From the NCBI RefSeq assembly GCF_004366715.1, contig NZ_SOQZ01000001.1:620001-684000 (forward strand): a DNA stretch of 64,000 nt, in the 5' to 3' direction. Below the pieces are notes generated by a model. It ran no database searches and had not been told where the DNA came from. It saw nothing but the letters and a program-made list of their open reading frames with translations. Of the stretch, positions 37,469 through 47,115 are shown piece by piece; position 1 is the first letter of the stretch; each line of letters starts with the position of its first letter. This DNA comes from Meridianimaribacter flavus. Its GTDB lineage: Bacteria; Bacteroidota; Bacteroidia; Flavobacteriales; Flavobacteriaceae. The translations under genes were made by a program, and so were the position numbers.

Positions 37469-40400
37469 ATGCAAAAAATCAATTTAAAAAACATTTATAG
37501 TAGTAGGTACTACTATACTTTTTTACTGTTTTGTTTAGTTGGTCAACTAGCTTTTGCCCAAACACAGGTAAAAGGTGTGGTTACTGATGAAAATGGTATG
37601 GCACTTCCAGGTGTAAACATTCTTGAAAAAGGAACAAGCAATGGAGTGTACACAGATTTTGACGGAAACTATGTAATAACCGTTAAAGACAATGCCACTT
37701 TAGTTTTTAGCTATTTAGGTTTTGTAACTCAAGAAACAGCTGTTTCTGGTCGAGTGTCTATTAACGTAACACTTGTGGAGAGTCTGGAGAGCTTAGATGA
37801 GGTAGTGGTGATTGGTTACGGATCACAATTAAAAGAAGATTTAAGTGGTTCGGTATCAACTATTGACACTGAAGCGTTAAACAATTTGCCACAAGTAAGT
37901 GTGGATCAATTAATGCAAGGTAGAGCATCGGGAGTTAGTATTACTCAAAACTCTGGGCAACCAGGTAGTGCTGTTTCTGTGAGAATTCGTGGTGTAAATA
38001 CTATTTCTGGTTCAGCTGAACCGCTTTATATTATTGATGGAGTTCCTATTTCGGGAGATTCTAATAATATTTCTACAAGTGGTAGATCTATAGCTGATAA
38101 CGACTTAGGTCAAGGAGATGGAGCAACAGGTGTTAGCCCATTGGCTGCGTTAAACCCAAGTGATATTGAATCTATTAATATTCTTAAAGATGCATCAGCA
38201 ACTGCAATTTATGGATCTAGAGGAGCTAATGGAGTTGTAATTATCACAACTAAAAGTGGTAAGAATAAAAAAGGGACACTTAGATATAACACTTACCTAG
38301 CAATTCAAAGACCAACTAATTTCTATGAGGTAATGGATTTGAGTCAATATGCGAGACTTCAAAATGAAATGGCTGAAATTTATGGGTTGAATCCGCAAAT
38401 TGAATTTTTAAATCCTAGTCTCTTAGGACCAGGTACTAACTGGCAACAAGAGATTTTTGATGATGCAGTAATGCAAAGTCATGAAGTTTCATTTTCAGGT
38501 GGAAGTGAAGATGTAAATTACTTTTTGTCTGCAGGATATTTAGACCAAGATGGAACTGTAATTGGTTCTGGTTTTGATCGTATTAATGTACGAGCTAATG
38601 TTGGTGCAAATATTACCGATAAAATTAAAGTAGGTGCTAATTTAACTGCAAGTAGAACAAATGATAAATTAACATTGAATAATGCTACAAACGGTATCAT
38701 TTATTTATCTTTATTAAATAACCCAGCCACAGCAGTTTATAATCCTGATGGGTCTTTTGCTGGACCAGATTTGGATGATGATTTTAAATTTGAAAACCCA
38801 ATAGCAAGAGCACTTAGCTTAAGCAATAGATTAGAACGTAATAGGTTTTTTGGAAATATTTTTGCTGAACTTAAACTAGGTAAAAACCTTACTTACAGAA
38901 CTGAGTTTGGTGGAGACTTTGGAAATAATGTAAGTGATAGATTTCAACCTACATTCTCTTATGGAGAAATTACTGGAGGCGAAAGTGCATTGAGTGTAAG
39001 AAGAGAGAATAACGATTTCTGGATTCTGAAAAACATATTAACCTTCCAAAAGAAATTTAATAATAAACACGATGTAACTGTTATGTTAGGTCAAGAAGCT
39101 CAAGAGTCTAAATGGCAAGGAGTAATTGCTTCAGATGGTGAGTTTGTTAGTAACGATGTGCCAATTTTAGGGACAGGAAACGCAATTGACAATACAGATC
39201 AGTACAAAGGTAGTACAGCATTATCTTCATACTTTGGTAGAGCTATTTACTCGTTCGACAACAAGTATAACATCACAGCTTCAATTAGAGCTGATGGTTC
39301 TTCAAAATTTGCAGAAGGTAATAAATGGGGATACTTCCCTTCGGTTTCAGCTTCTTGGAGACTGTCTAACGAAAGTTTCATGGATGATTTTGACGCGATT
39401 CAAAACATAAAAATTTACGGTGGTTATGGTGAAGTAGGTAACCAAGCTATACCAAACTTTGCTTATGGAGCAAGATTAAATACTGTGTCAACTGGTTTAG
39501 GAACTGGTTTTGAGTTTGCAAACTTTGCAAATGAAGACTTAAAATGGGAATCGTCAACACAAACCAATTTAGGACTTGACTTCTCGGTGTTCGATTCTAG
39601 GCTTAACGCTACTGTAGAAGTGTACAATAAAGTATCTAAAGACTTCTTGTATCAATTAGCAGTTACTGATTTTATTACAGGAGGGAATTCTCCAGGAGCA
39701 ATTGCAGCACCTTGGGTAAACCTTGGTGAAATGGTAAACAAAGGAATTGATGTTACACTTAATTATAAAACAAAAGGTTCACAAGATTTCTCATGGAATT
39801 CGTCGTTAACATTCTCACATTATAAAAATGAAGTGAAAGAATTGTTAGGAGATTTAACCATTTTTGGTGAAATGACAATGAATACTTCTAACCAAAACGT
39901 AACCATTACTCAAGTAGGTCAGCCTATAGGTTTATTCTACGGTTACAAGGTAGAAGGTATTTTTAGAACACTAGACGATATTAATGGTGCTCCAGTTCAG
40001 TTTGGAAGACCTTTTGAAGATGCATTGTTCTCCACTACTTGGTTAGGTGATATTAAGTTTAAAGATATCAATGGTGATGGAGTAGTAAACACAGATGATA
40101 GAACAGTTATTGGAAACCCTCATCCAGATTTTACATTTGGTTTCCAAAACTCTTTCAACTATAAGAATTTTGATTTATCGATTTTTATGCAAGGATCTTA
40201 TGGAAACGATGTGTTTAATGCAGTAAACAGAAGTCTTACTGCAGGAAATCAAACTTACACCAATCAATTACCATCAGTGTTAGATTACTGGTCGGTTGAT
40301 AATCCAAATGCTAGCAACCCAAGATTAGCAAGAAACGATACGCCAAATATTAATATTTCAGACAGATATATTGAAGATGGTTCTTATTTAAGAATTCAAA

Positions 40401-40624
40401 ATGTAACATTAGGATATACATTACCATCTGATGCAACCAGCACTTTCGGTATCAATAGACTTAGAGTGTATGGTATGATTCAAAATCTTTACACATTTAC
40501 TAAATATTCAGGATACGATCCAGAGATTGGAGTGTATAATCAAAATGCACTATTAATGGGAGTTGATAATGGTCGTTACCCTACGCCAAGGATTTTCACT
40601 CTTGGATTAAATGTAGAATTTTAA
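37469..40624 (+). CDS. SusC-like TonB-dependent outer-membrane receptor
   Basis: Outer-membrane importer (1051 aa) that pairs with the SusD lipoprotein to take up oligosaccharides using TonB energy. Signal peptide ending at LAFAQ, then a carboxypeptidase-regulatory-like domain (VKGVVTDENGMALPGVNIL). The SusC linker DEVVVIGYGSQ is followed by the plug domain (LYIIDGVPI, LKDASATAIYGSRGANGVV) and a 22-strand barrel ending in LGLNVEF. Length and order are typical. Mannooligosaccharides are the expected cargo because every enzyme around it points to mannan. susD follows after 11 bp. Confidence 0.95.
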   Translation: MQKINLKNIYSSRYYYTFLLFCLVGQLAFAQTQVKGVVTDENGMALPGVNILEKGTSNGVYTDFDGNYVITVKDNATLVFSYLGFVTQETAVSGRVSINVTLVESLESLDEVVVIGYGSQLKEDLSGSVSTIDTEALNNLPQVSVDQLMQGRASGVSITQNSGQPGSAVSVRIRGVNTISGSAEPLYIIDGVPISGDSNNISTSGRSIADNDLGQGDGATGVSPLAALNPSDIESINILKDASATAIYGSRGANGVVIITTKSGKNKKGTLRYNTYLAIQRPTNFYEVMDLSQYARLQNEMAEIYGLNPQIEFLNPSLLGPGTNWQQEIFDDAVMQSHEVSFSGGSEDVNYFLSAGYLDQDGTVIGSGFDRINVRANVGANITDKIKVGANLTASRTNDKLTLNNATNGIIYLSLLNNPATAVYNPDGSFAGPDLDDDFKFENPIARALSLSNRLERNRFFGNIFAELKLGKNLTYRTEFGGDFGNNVSDRFQPTFSYGEITGGESALSVRRENNDFWILKNILTFQKKFNNKHDVTVMLGQEAQESKWQGVIASDGEFVSNDVPILGTGNAIDNTDQYKGSTALSSYFGRAIYSFDNKYNITASIRADGSSKFAEGNKWGYFPSVSASWRLSNESFMDDFDAIQNIKIYGGYGEVGNQAIPNFAYGARLNTVSTGLGTGFEFANFANEDLKWESSTQTNLGLDFSVFDSRLNATVEVYNKVSKDFLYQLAVTDFITGGNSPGAIAAPWVNLGEMVNKGIDVTLNYKTKGSQDFSWNSSLTFSHYKNEVKELLGDLTIFGEMTMNTSNQNVTITQVGQPIGLFYGYKVEGIFRTLDDINGAPVQFGRPFEDALFSTTWLGDIKFKDINGDGVVNTDDRTVIGNPHPDFTFGFQNSFNYKNFDLSIFMQGSYGNDVFNAVNRSLTAGNQTYTNQLPSVLDYWSVDNPNASNPRLARNDTPNINISDRYIEDGSYLRIQNVTLGYTLPSDATSTFGINRLRVYGMIQNLYTFTKYSGYDPEIGVYNQNALLMGVDNGRYPTPRIFTLGLNVEF

Positions 40625-40635
40625 AAACATTAGCT

Positions 40636-42216
40636 ATGAATAATATGAACAATTTATTTAAAACTAAACTCATTGTGATATTGGCAGTTGTGTTATGCAT
40701 GCCATCTTGTAGTGACGACTTTTTAGACAGACCACCAGAAGATTCGTATAACGTTGCCGAGTTTTACGAAACTACTGAGCAGGTAAATGCTGCAACAAAT
40801 GCACTTTATGTTAGACCTTGGTACAATTTTGTGACTAACGTGTCATGGTGTATTGGTGAATTAAGCTCAGGTAACGGAAGAACTTGGGATCCAAGAAATG
40901 CCGATTTTGTGAATTTTGCCATTACTGGTGAACATGGAACATTAACTCAAGCTTGGGAATCTCTGTACGCAGTTGTTGCGCAAGCCAATGCAGTTATTAA
41001 TACGCTACCAGATGCAGCAGGACCAAGTGTGCCTCAAGATGTTGTTGATAATGCTGTTGGTGAAGCAAGGTTTATTAGAGCATCAGCGTACTTCTATTTA
41101 GTTAGAATTTTTGGACCAATTCCAATTATTGCTGATAATAACGAATACGTATTAGAACCTGTTGTACCTCGTAACCCAGAGTCTGATGTGTATGAATTTA
41201 TAAAAAGAGATTTACAATTTGCCGTAGATAATTGCTACGAAAAAATTAGAGGAGCTAATTATGATGCCAATGCTAAGGTGTCTAGTGGTTCAGCTAAAGC
41301 GATGTTAGCAAAAGTATATTTATATGAGCAAAATTATCCTATGGCTTATCAGCTAGCTAGTGAGGTTATCAACTCTGGAGAGTTTAAGCTTTATGGAGGC
41401 GATGCTGAAGATGGAGACCCATCAGGTAGTTATTACGATTTGTTTTTAACAGCAAACGATAACAACCCTGAATCTATTTTCGCTTTACAATGGACTAATA
41501 CAGGTATTTATGCAGAAGGTAATGGAGTGCAGTCACTTTTTGCTCCTGCAGGAGTTACAGGTTTTTCTGATGGTTGGTCAGCAATTGGGCCTTCAATAGA
41601 TTTACAAGAAGCTTATGAAGATACTGAGCAAGATTTAAGATACTACGCAACAATTATGGCTCCTGGTGCTTTTTATCCAGACCTTAATGGAGGTTACACA
41701 GTATCTGAGACTATCGACCATCAAGGATGTAATGTAGGAGTAAAAAAATATGTAATCGGTTCTGCAGCTAGTAATGGTGGTGGAGCTTCTCAAAGTTATC
41801 CAAATAACACTTATGTATTAAGATATGGAGAGTTACTATTAATTCATGCTGAAGCTGCTCTTAATGGTGGAGGTTCAGTAGCTGAAGGTATTAACTCTTT
41901 CAATAAAATTAGAAGAAGAGCAGGCTTAGATGAAATTGCTAACCCAACCCTTGAAGATGTATTTAAAGAAAGACGTATAGAATTGGCTTTTGAAATGGAG
42001 TTTTGGTATGATGTTGTAAGACAAGGACCAGACTTCGCATTAAATTTCTTAAGCAATACTGAAAGAGGAACTTTTAATGACGATACATCTCCTCCAACAA
42101 TCAATTCTGAAACCTTTCCAGCATCAATGGACGATTTATTGTTCCCTTATCCTAGTAATGAGATTCAAAACAATCCAGCGCTATTGGAAGCACCAGTTCC
42201 TTATGAATTTGAATAA
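40636..42216 (+). CDS. SusD/RagB-like glycan-binding lipoprotein
   Basis: Surface lipoprotein (526 aa) that caps the SusC barrel and captures oligosaccharides. Lipobox MPSC near residue 25 followed by the typical SDDFLDRPPEDSYN. TPR-like helices follow (GEARFIRASAYFYLVRIFG, the canonical SusD block; later YVLRYGELLLIHAEAALN). The C-terminal FKERRIELAFEMEFWYDVVRQG is equally typical. It may also start at the second Met (MNNLFK). It is part of the four-gene operon susC-susD-IPT lipoprotein-fasciclin lipoprotein. Confidence 0.95.
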   Translation: MNNMNNLFKTKLIVILAVVLCMPSCSDDFLDRPPEDSYNVAEFYETTEQVNAATNALYVRPWYNFVTNVSWCIGELSSGNGRTWDPRNADFVNFAITGEHGTLTQAWESLYAVVAQANAVINTLPDAAGPSVPQDVVDNAVGEARFIRASAYFYLVRIFGPIPIIADNNEYVLEPVVPRNPESDVYEFIKRDLQFAVDNCYEKIRGANYDANAKVSSGSAKAMLAKVYLYEQNYPMAYQLASEVINSGEFKLYGGDAEDGDPSGSYYDLFLTANDNNPESIFALQWTNTGIYAEGNGVQSLFAPAGVTGFSDGWSAIGPSIDLQEAYEDTEQDLRYYATIMAPGAFYPDLNGGYTVSETIDHQGCNVGVKKYVIGSAASNGGGASQSYPNNTYVLRYGELLLIHAEAALNGGGSVAEGINSFNKIRRRAGLDEIANPTLEDVFKERRIELAFEMEFWYDVVRQGPDFALNFLSNTERGTFNDDTSPPTINSETFPASMDDLLFPYPSNEIQNNPALLEAPVPYEFE

Positions 42217-42224
42217 AAAAGATT

Positions 42225-43310
42225 ATGAAAAAAATAAATTTTAAAATACAGCAAACAGGATGGTTCATTTTACTGATTTTCTCATTAGTTCAATTGACAT
42301 CTTGTGAAAACGATTTTAGAGATCCTTCTTCTCCAGATGCGTCGAAGCCTCCTGTAATACACAGTGTAAGCGAAGCTACTGAAGATGTTGCGGTTACTCA
42401 AGGTGTGCTTCAAGGCACTTATATTATAAGAGGAGAATATTTAGGAACACTTTCAAAAGTATATTTTAATGGGTACCAAGCAGGTTTTAATCCTGCATTC
42501 GTTACTGATAATATTGCTTTTGTGACGGTTCCAGTCAATGCACCTTATGTTGGTCAAGCAAATATTTTAAGACTAGAAACCTTGGGAGGAGCAGTAGAGT
42601 ACGATTTCTCTCTTTTAACAATAGAAGAATTTACAGAAGAAACTGTTGATGGTGTAAAATTAGTACATCTTTTTGGTGGAGATTTTACTGATACGTCTAC
42701 AGTAACTTTTGTAAGTGGATCAGAAGAAAACGGAAACTTAGTAGAGTTACCTGCTGAAATAGTTTTTGTTTCTGAAACTATGGTAACAGTTGAAGTTCCT
42801 GATGGAGTAGAGCAAGCCTTTATTTACTTAGCAACAAGTAGAGGAGCTATAGCGCAATCAGACTCTTATGGATTTTCGTATTCAATTTATATAGATGAAT
42901 TACATCCAGAATGGACTACAAGTGAATGGGGAGGAACACATGATTTAGCCTCTACCGAAGTTGCTCTTGGTCAATATTCAATTAAGAGTATTAGAGAAGG
43001 TTGGTCTGGTTTAACGTTTTTAGCACCTAATATTCCTTTTGATGAATATGATGCTATAACAGTTTCAGTTTATGGAACAGGAGCTGCTGGAGATTCAGTA
43101 ACCCTTGCAATTAATGATTTTGATGGAGCTGCATCTCATCAACCAATAGAACTAATTCCAGGAGAGTGGAACAAAGTTGTAATTCCATTATCAGATTTTT
43201 ATCCAAATGGAGGTGAGCCAAGTACAATTTTTAGATTGGATTTTCAAGAATCATCAAATACAGGATTGTCTCAATACATATTTTATGTAGATGATTTTGG
43301 ATTCCTATAA
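42225..43310 (+). CDS. IPT/TIG-domain surface glycan-binding lipoprotein
   Basis: Lipoprotein (361 aa; lipobox QLTSC near residue 27) in the SusE/F-like position, 8 bp after susD. Two Ig-like IPT/TIG repeats (about residues 42-130 and 131-220) are followed by a C-terminal beta-sandwich of about 130 residues (from HPEWTTSEWGG to FYVDDFGFL). PULs often encode such surface glycan-binding proteins: rigid Ig domains carrying a terminal binding module. The C-terminal part shares a general pattern (GW..L.F near the front, W..V.IPLS, and VDDFGF/IDNVRF at the end) with the duplicated module of the next gene. Binding of mannan is inferred from context. Confidence 0.82.
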   Translation: MKKINFKIQQTGWFILLIFSLVQLTSCENDFRDPSSPDASKPPVIHSVSEATEDVAVTQGVLQGTYIIRGEYLGTLSKVYFNGYQAGFNPAFVTDNIAFVTVPVNAPYVGQANILRLETLGGAVEYDFSLLTIEEFTEETVDGVKLVHLFGGDFTDTSTVTFVSGSEENGNLVELPAEIVFVSETMVTVEVPDGVEQAFIYLATSRGAIAQSDSYGFSYSIYIDELHPEWTTSEWGGTHDLASTEVALGQYSIKSIREGWSGLTFLAPNIPFDEYDAITVSVYGTGAAGDSVTLAINDFDGAASHQPIELIPGEWNKVVIPLSDFYPNGGEPSTIFRLDFQESSNTGLSQYIFYVDDFGFL

Positions 43311-43338
43311 TAACTAAACAAAATTAAAATTTACCGTA

Positions 43339-45807
43339 ATGAGAGTTTTTAAAATATATTACTTGGTTATGATTGCTGTTTTGGCGAGTATAACATCATG
43401 TAAAGAAGATGATGATTTATACCCACAATTAGGCGACGATCCTAGAAACCTTACCGAAATAATTTCTGAAACATCTGATCTTTCAACTTTGTCAGGTCTT
43501 TTAGTTCAAGCAGGATTAGACGAAACCTTAAGAACCACCACAACATATACAGTATTTGCGCCTAATAATGCGGCAATGTCTGATGCTGAAGCAGGTTCTT
43601 TAACTGATGAAGAATTGCAAAACGCATTGTTAAACCATGTTCTTAGTACTGTGACTGCCGATTTTGCATCGACTTTTACAACAGGATATTTAACAACTTT
43701 AGCAACAGGACCAGATGGTAATAACTTAAGCTTGTATGTAAATACAAATGCTGATTTGACACTTAATGGAGTTGCTTCTTTAGTAGATAACGCTTACGAT
43801 TGGGGAGCAACAAATGGAGTATTGCATACTGTTGATAATGCTTTATTACCACCAACAGTTACGGATCATGCAATGGCAAACCCTGATTATTCAATGTTTG
43901 CAGCAGCTCTTGAAGCTTCTGGTTTAGATGCAACTTTAGCAGGAGCAGACGTATATACAGTTTTTGCACCAAATAATAGTGCTTTTGAAATGTTCATGAC
44001 AGAAGTAAATGGTGCTTTTGGTTGGGCTACTTTAGATGATATTCCTACTGATGTGCTTCAGCAAGTATTAACTTACCACGTAGTTGCTGGAGAAAATGTT
44101 GTTGCCGAAGAAGTAGATGGTACTGTTCAAACATCTGTTCAAGGAGAATCGTTTTCAATTACTGGTACTGTTATAGATGACGCTAGTTATACCAATGCAA
44201 ATATTGTACTTACTGATGTGCAAGCCGTAAATGGTATTATCCATGGTGTTGATAAAGTATTATTGCCAGAAGGTGTTTTTCAAGATGTTTTAAGTGCAAC
44301 ACTTAACATAGTAGAAAGATGTAACGACAGAGGGTTTACTAAGTTTTTACAAGCTGTTGATATGGTTGGTTTAACAAGTAGTTTGTCTAGTGATGAATTA
44401 ACAGCGCTTGCACCAAACAACGATGCTTTTGTTGCGTTATTTGCTACTGTAAATAATTTTGAAAGTTTAGACGAGTTTGATACTCCAGAAGAATTAGCTG
44501 TATTAACCGATTTGGTAAACTATCACCTTCATTCAGGAACATTACTATCTAGTAATTTAACTGATGGCGGAACAATCTCAACCTTATATGGTGACGATAT
44601 TACTGTTGATTTAAGTGGTGACAACCCTAAGTTATTACCAACATTTTCTGAAGCAATCCCTTCTCAAATTATTACATCAAATATTGGAGCTACAAATGGA
44701 GTCATCCACGAAATAAATAGAGTTTTAGTGCCAGATGCATTAGTAGGTGCACTTGGTATAGAAACAGGAGAAAGTGGATTGTGTCCTGTGAGTGACCCTT
44801 CATTGGTATTCTTTGATTGGGATGCAAATGGTCCTTGGTGGGGAAATGTAAATGCTGAAAATGATGCATCTTTGTCTATAGATGGTTCTAGTTATGGTAG
44901 AGCAAACTTCCAAACAGGTGGAACTGGATGGCAAGATTTATTCTGGAGGAATGATGCAAGCACGTTTAATGGAGCTGCTACAGTTGGTTCTAACTTAAGC
45001 GAGTATTCTTTAAAATTCGATATTAATGTTATTGAACCACTTACTGCTGGTCAATTTAGAATAAGATTCCACAGTGATGCAGTTGACGCATTTTACGATT
45101 GGGCACCTTGGAACGATACAGGAGAACCTTTTACAACTGATGGATGGGAAACTGTTGAAATTCCACTATCTGTATTAGGAGTACCTGATTTCAGCTTAGT
45201 AAACCAAGAGTTTGGTATGGCATTCGAAGGCGCTGATGTATTGTTGAACTTTGCTATTGATAATGTTCGATTTGATTCTCCAGGATGTGGAGGTCCAGAT
45301 CCTGTTGATGATCCATCTTTAGTATTCTTTGATTGGGACGCTAATGGTCCTTGGTGGGGAAATGTAAATGCTGAAAACGATGCAGCTATAAGCTTAGACG
45401 GAACTAATTATGGTAGAGCAAACTTTCAAACAGGAGGAACTGGATGGCAAGATTTATTCTGGAGAAATGATCCAAGTACCTTTAATGGAGCTAGTACTGT
45501 TGGTTCTAACCTTGGAGCTTATGTGCTTAAGTTTGACATTTATACAATTGAACCTTTATCTGCAGGTCAATTTAGAATTAGATTTAATGATTCTGATGGA
45601 GTAGACGCTTTTTACGATTGGGCACCTTGGAATGATACAGGTGAACCATTAGATACTGAAGGAGGCTGGACAACAATATCCATTCCTTGCTCTGTGCTTG
45701 GAGTTCCTGATTTTAGCTTAGTTGATGCTGAATTTGGAATGGCTTTCGAAGGCGCAGATGTGTTACTGAACTTTGCTATAGATAACGTACGATTTGAAGA
45801 ATTATAG
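43339..45807 (+). CDS. Lipoprotein with three fasciclin domains and two tandem beta-sandwich modules
   Basis: An 822-aa lipoprotein (lipobox SITSC, Cys21), last in the susCD operon. Three FAS1 (fasciclin) domains follow at about residues 33-170, 178-310 and 318-468. Each has the YTVFAPNNxA-type and NGVxHxVDxxLLP-type boxes, the third more diverged. Then come two nearly identical modules of about 165 residues starting at 486 and 658. Each opens with DPSLVFFDWDANGPWWGNV and ends in LLNFAIDNVRF. They look like jelly-roll carbohydrate-binding modules rich in Trp (GTGWQDLFWRND, WAPWNDTGEP). FAS1 domains usually mediate adhesion. The call is a surface mannan-binding protein; function is inferred from position and domain type. 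Confidence 0.8.
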   Translation: MRVFKIYYLVMIAVLASITSCKEDDDLYPQLGDDPRNLTEIISETSDLSTLSGLLVQAGLDETLRTTTTYTVFAPNNAAMSDAEAGSLTDEELQNALLNHVLSTVTADFASTFTTGYLTTLATGPDGNNLSLYVNTNADLTLNGVASLVDNAYDWGATNGVLHTVDNALLPPTVTDHAMANPDYSMFAAALEASGLDATLAGADVYTVFAPNNSAFEMFMTEVNGAFGWATLDDIPTDVLQQVLTYHVVAGENVVAEEVDGTVQTSVQGESFSITGTVIDDASYTNANIVLTDVQAVNGIIHGVDKVLLPEGVFQDVLSATLNIVERCNDRGFTKFLQAVDMVGLTSSLSSDELTALAPNNDAFVALFATVNNFESLDEFDTPEELAVLTDLVNYHLHSGTLLSSNLTDGGTISTLYGDDITVDLSGDNPKLLPTFSEAIPSQIITSNIGATNGVIHEINRVLVPDALVGALGIETGESGLCPVSDPSLVFFDWDANGPWWGNVNAENDASLSIDGSSYGRANFQTGGTGWQDLFWRNDASTFNGAATVGSNLSEYSLKFDINVIEPLTAGQFRIRFHSDAVDAFYDWAPWNDTGEPFTTDGWETVEIPLSVLGVPDFSLVNQEFGMAFEGADVLLNFAIDNVRFDSPGCGGPDPVDDPSLVFFDWDANGPWWGNVNAENDAAISLDGTNYGRANFQTGGTGWQDLFWRNDPSTFNGASTVGSNLGAYVLKFDIYTIEPLSAGQFRIRFNDSDGVDAFYDWAPWNDTGEPLDTEGGWTTISIPCSVLGVPDFSLVDAEFGMAFEGADVLLNFAIDNVRFEEL
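44794..45279 (+). repeat. Tandem duplication, copy 1 (beta-sandwich module)
   Basis: First copy of a long direct repeat inside the fasciclin lipoprotein gene. Copy 2 begins 516 bp later. Blocks such as the region encoding ANGPWWGNVNAEND are almost identical at DNA level, with scattered synonymous changes. Confidence 0.9.
45310..45801 (+). repeat. Tandem duplication, copy 2 (beta-sandwich module)
   Basis: Second copy, in frame with the first. The main differences are at the centre (HSDAVDAF versus NDSDGVDAF) and near the C-terminal third (TTDGWETVEI versus DTEGGWTTISI). It ends the protein at FEEL. Confidence 0.9.
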
Positions 45808-45855
45808 ATTTCATATTTGATTATTAGTAATAAACTTAATTATGCCAATTAGTCT

Positions 45856-45890
45856 AAATTCCCTGTAAAGTTTTTACAGGGAATTTTTTA
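45856..45890 (+). terminator. Terminator of the susCD operon
   Basis: A perfect 14-bp inverted repeat, AAATTCCCTGTAAA (45856-45869) and TTTACAGGGAATTT (45873-45886), has a 3-nt loop and runs into Ts. It separates the surface-binding operon from the GH27 gene. Confidence 0.9.
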
Positions 45891-45903
45891 AAAAACAAAA
45901 CCA

Positions 45904-47115
45904 ATGATAAAGAACACTTTACTTGCACTTTTATTTTTAATCTCAATAACAAGCAATGCGCAAAAATTTGAAGGATTAGCAGAAACACCTCCTCTAGGTT
46001 GGAATAGCTGGAATACTTTTGGGACAGATATCAATGAGAAACTGGTTATGGAAATTGCTGATAAGTTTGAAGAATTAGGTTTTAAAGATGCAGGATACGA
46101 ATACATTGTTTTAGATGATGGTTGGATGGCTAAAGAGCGTGATGCTAATGGTAATCTTGTTGCTGACCCAGTAAAATTCCCAAGTGGAATGAAAGCTCTT
46201 GCAGATTATATACATTCAAAAGGATTAAAGTTTGGACTTTATAATTGTGCAGGTTATACTACATGTGCTGGTTATCCAGGGAGTAGAGGATATGAATATC
46301 AAGATGCGAGAAGTTATGCGTCTTGGGATGTGGATTATTTAAAATATGATTGGTGCAACACGCCTAAATTAAATGCTGAAGGTGCTTATATGACAATGCG
46401 AGATGCACTTAAAACAGCTGGTAGACCAATAGTGTTCAGTATATGCGAATGGGGAGACAATAAGCCATGGGAATGGGCAGAAGATGTTGGGCATTTATGG
46501 AGAGTAACAGGTGATATTATTAATTGTTGGGATTGCGAAGTTGGCCATGGTTCATGGTCGTCTTCTGGAGTTTGGAAAATTATCAATATGAGAAAGAATA
46601 TTAGAAAAGCAGCTGGTCCTGGTCACTGGAATGATTTAGATATGATGGAAGTTGGTAATGGAATGACTGATGCAGAGGATAGAACCCATTTTGCTATGTG
46701 GAGCATGTTAGCTTCTCCGCTTATTATGGGTAATGATTTAAGAACAGCTTCTAAAGAAACTATAAAAACACTAACGAATAAAGAAGTTATAGCTGTTAAT
46801 CAAGATGAGTTGGGTATTCAAGGATTTAGGTTTTCAAACGAAAATAATATTGAAATTTGGATAAAACCACTAGATAACGATGCTTGGGCTTTAACCTTTG
46901 TAAACATGAGTGATCAACCAATTCAATTAGATTATGATTGGGAAAAACATAATATTGGTGATGATTTAAATGGCAAATACGTTGATATGAAAAAGACCAA
47001 GTTTACAATAAGAGACTTATTCAATCATAAAGATTTAGGAGATACTTCTAAACATTTAAAATCTGTTATAGAATCTCACGATGTACTAATGGTTAAACTT
47101 GATAAAAAGAACTAG
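45904..47115 (+). CDS. GH27 alpha-galactosidase
   Basis: Exported enzyme (403 aa; signal peptide ending at SNAQ, residue 20) that removes alpha-1,6-galactose side chains from galactomannan. Motifs: TPPLGWNSWNTFG, the DDGW block, nucleophile Asp149 in YLKYDWCN and acid/base Asp204 in RVTGDI. The conserved NDLDMMEVGNG and SPLIMGNDLR follow. Size fits the short bacterial GH27 type. The start ATG lies 13 bp after the susCD terminator, so it needs its own promoter or read-through. Its 3' end overlaps the convergent GH5 gene by 4 bp. Confidence 0.93.
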   Translation: MIKNTLLALLFLISITSNAQKFEGLAETPPLGWNSWNTFGTDINEKLVMEIADKFEELGFKDAGYEYIVLDDGWMAKERDANGNLVADPVKFPSGMKALADYIHSKGLKFGLYNCAGYTTCAGYPGSRGYEYQDARSYASWDVDYLKYDWCNTPKLNAEGAYMTMRDALKTAGRPIVFSICEWGDNKPWEWAEDVGHLWRVTGDIINCWDCEVGHGSWSSSGVWKIINMRKNIRKAAGPGHWNDLDMMEVGNGMTDAEDRTHFAMWSMLASPLIMGNDLRTASKETIKTLTNKEVIAVNQDELGIQGFRFSNENNIEIWIKPLDNDAWALTFVNMSDQPIQLDYDWEKHNIGDDLNGKYVDMKKTKFTIRDLFNHKDLGDTSKHLKSVIESHDVLMVKLDKKN

